NCBI RefSeq assembly: GCF_013372205.1
Contig: NZ_CP053831.1
Location: forward strand, 868,001-932,000
Source: Campylobacter mucosalis
Lineage (GTDB): Bacteria; Campylobacterota; Campylobacteria; Campylobacterales; Campylobacteraceae
Length of the DNA stretch: 64,000 nt
Direction: 5' to 3'
In this document: positions 54,819 to 64,000 of the stretch, in pieces
How positions within the stretch are numbered: position 1 is the stretch's first letter
How the letters are laid out: each line of letters starts with the position of its first letter
Notes under the pieces: model-generated
What the model was told of the DNA's origin: nothing
Seen by the model: the letters and a program-made list of their open reading frames with translations, nothing else
Database searches by the model: none
Program-made: the position numbers and the translations under genes

Positions 54819-55657
54819 TAGGATTTTTTAAAAGCATTTTTGCTGCTAAAAAAGACGCCAAAATCACAAAAGGACTGCTTGAAGAGCTACTTTTAGAAGC
54901 GGACGTGGCGTATGAGATTGTTGAGGAAATTTTATACTATTTACCCCCACAAGACGAGGTAAAAAGAGATGATTTAAAACGCGTGATGAGTAGCTATTTT
55001 ATCTACGAAAAAGAGCGAGTAATAGCTGATGATAAGCCTTTTGTGGAGCTGATTTTAGGCGTAAATGGCGCTGGTAAAACCACAACTATCGCAAAACTAG
55101 CAAATTTATACAAAAATAGCGGCAAAAGCGTGATTTTAGGTGCCTGTGATACCTTTCGTGCTGGTGCAATTGAGCAACTTCGCCAGTGGTCGCTTCGCCT
55201 AAATGTGCCAATAGTAGCCTCACAGCAAGGACACGACCCATCGGCTGTTGCTTTTGATACGATTAGCTCAGCACTTGCAAAGAACATTGACAACGTAATT
55301 TTAGACACCGCTGGCAGGCTTTCAAATCAGACAAATTTAGCAAACGAGCTAAGCAAAATCGTGCGTATTAGTCAAAAAGCATACGAAAAAGCCCCTCACC
55401 GCAAAATTTTAATACTTGATGGCACACAGGGCAATGCTGGTGTGGCTCAGGCAAAGGCATTTAACGAGATTGTTAGCCTTGATGGCGTGATTATTACAAA
55501 GCTTGACGGCACACCAAAAGGCGGTGCTTTATTTGGCGTGGCGCGTGAGCTTGAACTACCAATTTTATACATCGGCGTGGGTGAGAAAATGGACGATTTG
55601 GTAAAATTTAACCCTGATGAGTTTTTAGATGGATTAATGGATAGCATTTTTGGCTAA
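54815..55657 (+). CDS. ftsY: Signal recognition particle receptor FtsY
   Basis: The SRP-docking GTPase for co-translational membrane targeting, 280 residues. It has the helical N-domain (~1-80) and G-domain with G1 GVNGAGKTTTIAKLA, CDTFRAGAIEQL, G3 VILDTAGRL and G4 ITKLDGTPKGG. It lacks the long acidic A-domain of E. coli FtsY, as is usual in this phylum. It overlaps the TlpA-like gene by 4 bp and the VanZ-like gene by 8 bp. Confidence 0.96.
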   Translation: MIGFFKSIFAAKKDAKITKGLLEELLLEADVAYEIVEEILYYLPPQDEVKRDDLKRVMSSYFIYEKERVIADDKPFVELILGVNGAGKTTTIAKLANLYKNSGKSVILGACDTFRAGAIEQLRQWSLRLNVPIVASQQGHDPSAVAFDTISSALAKNIDNVILDTAGRLSNQTNLANELSKIVRISQKAYEKAPHRKILILDGTQGNAGVAQAKAFNEIVSLDGVIITKLDGTPKGGALFGVARELELPILYIGVGEKMDDLVKFNPDEFLDGLMDSIFG

Positions 55658-56033
55658 AATTTGCTTTTTTATCACACTTTTTGCGGTTGAGTATCTAGCT
55701 ACGACTTCAAAAAGTATGGCAATAAATGAGGTTTTTTGGGATAAAACAAACCACTTTTTGGCGTTTAGCGTCCTGTATTTCTTGCTAAATTTCGCATTTA
55801 AGCTTGAAATTTTAACTAAAATTTCACTACTTTTAGTCTTTGGCATTCAAATAGAGATAGTCCAAAGCTTTCTGCCTAGCAGAGAATTTAGCTTAATTGA
55901 CATAATTGCCGATTTTATCGGAATTTTGGGTGGAATTTTAGCTGTTTATGTAGTTAAACGAGTAAAATTTAACTATTTGGTTTTAACTTCTCATCTTTAT
56001 CGCTATAAAATTTATAAAAAACATAACCGATAG
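55650..56033 (+). CDS. VanZ-like family membrane protein
   Basis: A 127-residue protein with four predicted helices. DKTNHFLAFSVLYFLL, GIQIEIVQSFLPSREFSLIDIIADFIGILGG is the VanZ pattern of His, Glu-Gln-x-Phe-x-Pro and Asp motifs in the membrane. The function is not known; VanZ confers low teicoplanin resistance elsewhere, but that role is not implied here. It overlaps ftsY by 8 bp; its 3' end overlaps an antisense 37-codon ORF. Confidence 0.8.
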   Translation: MAKICFFITLFAVEYLATTSKSMAINEVFWDKTNHFLAFSVLYFLLNFAFKLEILTKISLLLVFGIQIEIVQSFLPSREFSLIDIIADFIGILGGILAVYVVKRVKFNYLVLTSHLYRYKIYKKHNR

Positions 56034-56082
56034 TGCCAAAACCTAACACAAAAGGCAAAAAAGCCAAAACCTTAAAAATCAT
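55969..56082 (-). CDS. 37-residue single-helix membrane protein (candidate)
   Basis: ATG at 56082 overlaps the stop of the upstream 75-residue gene as ATGA and runs to TAA at 55969-55971. The product has one membrane helix (VLAFLPFVLGFGTIGYVFYKF) and a Lys/Asp-rich tail (YSDKDEKLKPNS). Together the two small genes look like a coupled pair. It runs 65 bp antisense into the VanZ-like gene. No homology is recognised. Confidence 0.5.
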   Translation of the reverse strand: MIFKVLAFLPFVLGFGTIGYVFYKFYSDKDEKLKPNS

Positions 56083-56306
56083 TTCATATCCCCTATTTTT
56101 TCATTTTTCTCTTTAAATTTTCTCTCTGTTAAATAATAAAAAGCACAAAGTGGCACAAGTCCAAAAAGTGCAAGTAAAAATTTCACCACACTAAAATCAA
56201 AAGTGCCGCCATACCAGCCCAAAACTGCCAAAATCGCACTAAACGTAATGCTTAATTTTGTTTTTAATGTATCTATCTCATTTTGTAATTTATCTTTTCT
56301 ACTCAT
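56079..56306 (-). CDS. Small two-helix membrane protein of unknown function
   Basis: A 75-residue protein. The N-terminal helix is charged (SRKDKLQNEIDTLKTKLS), then there are two hydrophobic segments (ITFSAILAVLGWYGG; VVKFLLALFGLVPLCAFYYL), then a Lys/Glu tail. It starts 53 bp from the divergent radA gene and ends in ATGA with the next small ORF. No known family is recognised; it could be an accessory membrane subunit. Confidence 0.6.
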   Translation of the reverse strand: MSRKDKLQNEIDTLKTKLSITFSAILAVLGWYGGTFDFSVVKFLLALFGLVPLCAFYYLTERKFKEKNEKIGDMK

Positions 56307-56358
56307 TCCCGCATTATACCCAAAAATAATGCTATAATCAAAACAAAAAAGGTAGAAA

Positions 56359-57699
56359 ATGGCAAAAAATAAGGCAGTTTTTGAGTGTCAAAGCTGTGGC
56401 AATCAGCAAGGCAAATGGGTGGGAAAATGTCCAAATTGCGGTGCTTGGGATAGCTTTATAGAACTTAGTCAAACACAGATAAAAGTAAATGAAGAGATAG
56501 CAAAAATTTCAAACACGCCAAGCAAAGCAGTTGGTATTGATAAGGTTGAGATTGAGAGCATTAATAGATTTTCAACCAGCGATAAAGAGCTTGATTTGGT
56601 GCTTGGAGGCGGTGTGGTTGAAGGCTCACTCGTGCTAATTGGAGGCAGTCCTGGCATTGGCAAATCAACGCTTCTTTTAAAAATCGGCTCAAATTTAGCC
56701 AAGGATGATAAAAAAACACTTTATGTAAGTGGCGAGGAGAGTGCTAGTCAGATAAAAATGAGAGCCGAGCGACTAAATGCAGTGGATAAAAATTTATACC
56801 TTTTAACTGAAATTTGCCTTGAAAATATCATCGCCGAGGTGCGAAAGAGCGAGTATAAGGTGCTTATAATTGACTCAATCCAAACGCTATATTCAGAAAA
56901 AGTAAGCTCGGCACCGGGTTCAGTTTCGCAGGTTCGTGAGATTACATTTGAGCTTTTAAGACTTGCAAAAGATGAAAATATCTGCGTTTTTATCGTCGGA
57001 CACATTACAAAAGAGGGTGCGATAGCAGGACCTAGAGTGCTTGAACATATGGTTGATGTGGTGCTTTATTTTGAGGGCGATGCGTCAAGAGAGTTGCGAA
57101 TTTTACGTGGTTTTAAAAATCGCTTTGGTTCAACAAGTGAGGTTGGAATTTTTGAAATGGGTAAAAATGGCTTAGTTTCAGCCACTGAAATTTCAAGTAA
57201 ATTTTTCACTCGTGGTAACGCCATAAGTGGCTCAGCAATCACGATAATAATGGAAGGCACACGTGCTTTAAGTGTTGAGATTCAAGCTCTTGTTTGCGAG
57301 AGTAGCTACCCAAAACGAAGTGCGACTGGATATGAAAAAAACCGCCTTGATATGCTCTTAGCACTCCTAGAGCGAAAGCTTGAAATTCCACTGGGGCATT
57401 ATGATGTTTTCATAAACGTTTCAGGTGGCGTTAAAATCACAGAAACGGCGGCTGATTTGGCGGTGGTTGCGGCTATTATTTCAAGTTTTAAAAATCGTCC
57501 AATTAGTAAAGAGAGTGTTTTTATCGGGGAGCTTAGCCTAAACGGCGAAATTCGCGATGTTTTTAATATAGACCAACGCCTAAAGGAGGCAAAAACACAG
57601 AAATTTAAAAATGCGATAATACCTAGCAAACCACTTGATACGCAGCGGATTAAGTGTTTTTATGCAAAAGAGATTACGCAGGTAATTGAATGGATGTGA
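56359..57699 (+). CDS. radA: DNA repair protein RadA (Sms)
   Basis: A RecA-like helicase that promotes branch migration in recombination and natural transformation. The 446-residue protein has the C4 zinc finger CQSCGNQQGKWVGKCPNC (~10-27), Walker A GGSPGIGKSTLLL, the RadA motif KNRFGST and the C-terminal Lon-like domain (DVFINVSGGVKITETAADL). AAGGTAG lies before ATG. In C. jejuni the neighbour order is the same, ftsY then radA. Confidence 0.95.
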   Translation: MAKNKAVFECQSCGNQQGKWVGKCPNCGAWDSFIELSQTQIKVNEEIAKISNTPSKAVGIDKVEIESINRFSTSDKELDLVLGGGVVEGSLVLIGGSPGIGKSTLLLKIGSNLAKDDKKTLYVSGEESASQIKMRAERLNAVDKNLYLLTEICLENIIAEVRKSEYKVLIIDSIQTLYSEKVSSAPGSVSQVREITFELLRLAKDENICVFIVGHITKEGAIAGPRVLEHMVDVVLYFEGDASRELRILRGFKNRFGSTSEVGIFEMGKNGLVSATEISSKFFTRGNAISGSAITIIMEGTRALSVEIQALVCESSYPKRSATGYEKNRLDMLLALLERKLEIPLGHYDVFINVSGGVKITETAADLAVVAAIISSFKNRPISKESVFIGELSLNGEIRDVFNIDQRLKEAKTQKFKNAIIPSKPLDTQRIKCFYAKEITQVIEWM

Positions 57700-57703
57700 G
57701 TTG

Positions 57704-58414
57704 CTATTTAAACGCAACAAAACTCATAAAATTCCCCCACTTAAACACGCTCTCAACCCTTTTAAATCCAGCGTTTAGCACCAAAGTGCGATTTTCATCT
57801 TCGGTGTATGGGATTAGCACGTTTTCAAGTGCCTCTCGTTTTTGAGCGATCTCATAGCGTGAGTAGCCCTGTGATTGCTTGTAATTTTCATAAATTTCAA
57901 TCATATTTTTTGCAAATTTTTTATCCTCATAAATTATCTTTTCGCTAAAAATAAAAATCCCATTTTCATTTAACGAATTATAAATTTTAGCCACAAACTC
58001 AGCTCTTTTTATAGGACGAATAAACTGCAAAGTGTAGTTTAAAAGCACGGCGTCAAAACCAGAAATTTCACACTCTAAAATGTCGCCGACCTCTAAATTT
58101 AGCCTAGCCCCATAAGCTTGTGCTTTATCCTTTGCCGTTTTTATCATCGCTTCTGAGCTATCAATCCCGCTTAAAACAAGGTCGCCTCTTGCTTCGTGTA
58201 TTGATAAAAGTGTGGTCGCTGTTGAACAGCCAAGGTCAATCACGTTTGCATTTTTGGCTAAATTTTTAGCTAAAATTTGAGTTATCAAATCCACGCAAAC
58301 GCCGTAATACGGCACACTTCGCCCAATCATATCATCAAAAACCGACACAACTGCCTCATCAAACTCAAACTGCTTTTTTATCGGTTTTGTAAAAATTTTA
58401 TCTTTTGGTGTCAT
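57704..58414 (-). CDS. cmoA: Carboxy-S-adenosyl-L-methionine synthase
   Basis: Makes carboxy-SAM from SAM and prephenate, which CmoB uses to form cmo5U at the tRNA wobble base. The 236-residue protein has RSVPYYGVCVDLI, the SAM site VIDLGCSTATTLLSI, LVLSGIDSSEAM and NYTLQFIRPIKR, all CmoA-like. It is convergent with radA, 4 bp apart. Confidence 0.9.
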   Translation of the reverse strand: MTPKDKIFTKPIKKQFEFDEAVVSVFDDMIGRSVPYYGVCVDLITQILAKNLAKNANVIDLGCSTATTLLSIHEARGDLVLSGIDSSEAMIKTAKDKAQAYGARLNLEVGDILECEISGFDAVLLNYTLQFIRPIKRAEFVAKIYNSLNENGIFIFSEKIIYEDKKFAKNMIEIYENYKQSQGYSRYEIAQKREALENVLIPYTEDENRTLVLNAGFKRVESVFKWGNFMSFVAFK

Positions 58415-58429
58415 TTTATTCTCTTTGTA

Positions 58430-58543
58430 TTAACCTTTAAAATCTTGCAAAACGCTTCGGCTCGTTGATGAGCAGTTGGCGTTACTACTTTTCGCAATCT
58501 CGCAAAACGCTAATTTGTAGCATTTTGCTGCCAGATTGCTCAT
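58430..58543 (-). CDS. 37-residue Ser/Ala/Cys-rich ORF coupled to ribF, unknown
   Basis: ATG at 58543 overlaps the ribF stop as ATGA and runs to TAA at 58430-58432: 37 codons with Cys8, Cys14 and Cys24 and an SSNANCSSTSRS stretch, unlike neighbouring proteins. The DNA is visibly richer in G+C than its flanks. It holds inverted-repeat ends (ATGAGCA near 58474-58480, and TGCTCAT at 58537-58543) and two copies of CGCAAAACGCT-like sequence. It may be a short dispersed repeat rather than a gene. No homology is recognised. Confidence 0.35.
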   Translation of the reverse strand: MSNLAAKCYKLAFCEIAKSSNANCSSTSRSVLQDFKG

Positions 58544-59356
58544 AAATTTAACTCACAATATCCAGTAAATTCATTTGCATTTTTTATATCTTTTAAAATT
58601 TGCTCTTTTAGCTCGTTTAGGCTTTGAAATTTCATATTATCGCGAAGTCTAGCCACAAAGCATACAGCCACACTTTGTGGAGTTTGCTCTAAATTTACGC
58701 CTAAAATATGCGTTTCAACGCTAAATACGCCGTCAGTGCTAATGCGGTTGCCAACAAAGGTAACAGAGCCGTAAGTGACATTTGCTATCTTTGTGCGTGT
58801 AGCATAAACGCCCTGCTTTGGGGGCAAATAGCCATAAAGTTCTAAATTTAGCGTCGGCACAAGTTTGCTCTTACCAAGCCCCTGCCCAGCTACAACCTGC
58901 CCTTCAACCGAATACTCACGCCCTAAAAGCTTGTTTGCCTCTCTTACATCGCCAAGTTTGATTAGCTCCCTAATTGTAGAGCTATGAACGCCCTTGCCTT
59001 CAAAGCAATACTCATCAACCACAACCACTTCGCCGTCAAAAATTCGCTTTAAATCGTGCTTGTCCCACGCTCTGTTTCTGCCAAAACGAAAGTCATAACC
59101 GACCACGATTTTAGCTAAATTTTTAAAATCACGCTTTAAAAGTGCAATAAATTCATCGCCACTTAGATTTTTAATCGCCTCAAAATCATACAAAAAGCAA
59201 GGGTAGTTTGAATACTCGGCACGTTTTAGTTTTGGTGTTAAATTCGCCTTATTTTTATCAATCACGACAAGTCCGCCAAACTCACCAAGTTGCTTTAAAA
59301 GCTGTTTATGCCCCCTATGCACTCCGTCAAAATGCCCGATCGCAACGGCCGTGATG

Positions 59357-63136
<3,780 letters not shown>

Positions 63137-63140
<4 letters not shown>

Positions 63141-63757
63141 ACTCTGCCCTTTCTTAAAATCGTAAGCAAAAGCGGGGTTAGGATTTGTGGTGATTTTGCG
63201 TTTAGCTCTACTAGGCTTATTAGCTTATAAAAGTAGCTAAGCTCATCATCGCTAAATCTAAATCCAATCTCAAGTGCCTTAACTACGATATCTGATACAA
63301 GCTCTTTAAGCTCATTTTTGCCAAATTTATCAGATCTCTCTTGTGCTTCAATATTTTCTAAAAATTTGTAAATTTCAGCCATATCAAGCTGTTTTAAATT
63401 GATCTCAAGCGTCTTTCGTTGCTTTGGTTTTAGAAGATTTTCCAAAATAAGCCTTGAGCGAATAGTCTGCAAAAGCAAATTTTTACTTTGAGTTGCGATT
63501 AAAAAATAGATGTTTTTTGGTGGCTCTTCGATAATTTTCAGGAGAGAATTTTGTGCTTCAACTCGGTAGCTTTTTGACATTATTACAAGAAGTTTTGGGC
63601 TACTTTCTGCGATATATGCCTCTTTTATTACATCGTGAGCATTTTCTAGCAAAAACTCATCAGATATGAAAAATCTTAAACTAGATTGGTTAAATTTAGC
63701 CTCTAAATCTAGTTTAAGAGCGTCAAAGTCGTTTGTAATGACGATTTTACTCTGCAT
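63137..63757 (-). CDS. holB: DNA polymerase III delta-prime subunit
   Basis: A 206-residue short clamp-loader subunit. SKSYRVEAQNSLLKIIEEPPKNIYFLIATQSKNLLLQTIRSR carries the conserved delta-prime features (NALLK-type helix, EEPP, TIRSR) though each run is only partly canonical. There is no Walker A, as expected for delta-prime. Members in Campylobacterota are this short. It is followed by folP with a 4-bp overlap and preceded by hobA 2 bp away. Confidence 0.88.
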
Positions 63758-63759
63758 TT

Positions 63760-64000
63760 TTAAATCAAACTCGCTTGATTTAAAAGCACGGCATCGATAC
63801 TTTTATCAAATAGTTTAAAAAGTTGCATAAGCTTTATGTCTAAATTTTCATCATTTGAATTTAGTGATATGGAGTTGTGCATTTGCTCATCAAACAGCCA
63901 CATATAGCTATCTTCGCTGTTTTTGGCGATATTTGCACGTTTGTCAATATTTTTGCCAATATAAAAAAATACATATCCATTTGGAAAAGTAAGACTTAGC
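63760..64000 (-). CDS. hobA: DnaA-binding initiation factor HobA, C-terminal part (partial)
   Basis: An open frame on the minus strand runs from the window edge to TAA at 63760-63762 (about 79 residues seen). FFYIGKN, YMWLFDEQ and DIKLMQLFKLFDKS match the pattern I recall for the C-terminal half of HobA, the Campylobacterota protein that helps DnaA assemble at oriC. It is 2 bp from holB and heads the hobA-holB-folP-ligA-tlyA-ribF run known from C. jejuni. The N-terminus lies outside the window. Confidence 0.75.
   Translation of the reverse strand, partial: LSLTFPNGYVFFYIGKNIDKRANIAKNSEDSYMWLFDEQMHNSISLNSNDENLDIKLMQLFKLFDKSIDAVLLNQASLI

Overview
The window is a gene-dense, AT-rich stretch (GC content roughly in the mid-30s by eye) of a Campylobacter-type chromosome (Campylobacterota). 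Several blocks keep the gene order I recall from Campylobacter jejuni: hemW-tatB-tatC-queA; clpB / ctpA-purC-purS-purQ-(SH3 protein)-plsC ... htpG; rny-fthC-tlpA-like-ftsY ... radA; and hobA-holB-folP-ligA-tlyA-ribF ... cmoA. An uptake-hydrogenase cluster with its own nikR and hypF, a C69 dipeptidase, a DUF4492-cydAB operon and a TonB receptor with a poly-G tract suggest a Campylobacter species other than C. jejuni. The species cannot be fixed from this sequence alone. I see no rRNA, tRNA, CRISPR, insertion sequence or prophage, and no gap between genes longer than 300 bp.

Layout. 1-2.8 kb: end of a membrane protein running convergently into a TonB-dependent outer-membrane receptor. The receptor has a G9 tract near its N-terminus (possible phase variation) and Fur-like sites upstream. 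2.8-10.5 kb: a compact minus-strand series (mnmH, HIT hydrolase, trpC, TPR protein, YkgJ-type protein, methyltransferase, long coiled-coil protein, flavin oxidoreductase). 10.6-12.5 kb: an autotransporter with a helical passenger. 12.5-17.7 kb: class II DAHP synthase, two tandem RarD-type transporters, a small membrane protein and an exported C69 dipeptidase. 17.8-20.8 kb: DUF4492-cydA-cydB and a 42-residue membrane ORF that looks like a CydX-type subunit. 20.8-23.9 kb: lpxD, ilvH, ilvB. 24-28.2 kb: hemW-tatBC-queA and a degenerate two-component-like protein.

28.2-36.5 kb: nikR, hypF, hydE, hydD, hydC, hydB and hydA, that is Ni sensing, Ni-Fe cofactor assembly, endopeptidase, cytochrome b anchor and structural subunits of a periplasmic, menaquinone-linked uptake hydrogenase. 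The Tat signal on HydA fits the tatBC genes nearby. 36.7-48.1 kb: the ClpB and HtpG chaperones flank a purine and envelope block. The clpB promoter carries both a CIRCE-like (HrcA) and a HAIR-like (HspR) operator, and htpG has a perfect HAIR-like inverted repeat, so both genes probably belong to the HspR/HrcA heat-shock regulon.

48.1-52 kb: lemA, a DUF3137 gene whose frame is broken at an A6 tract, then DUF945, DedA and SYLF envelope genes. 52-58.4 kb: rny, fthC, tlpA-like, ftsY, vanZ-like, two tiny membrane ORFs, radA and cmoA. 58.4-64 kb: minus-strand block ribF, tlyA, ligA, folP, holB and partial hobA, with an unexplained 37-codon ORF and inverted repeat after ribF. Many neighbours overlap by 4-35 bp, often as ATGA, which implies translational coupling throughout.
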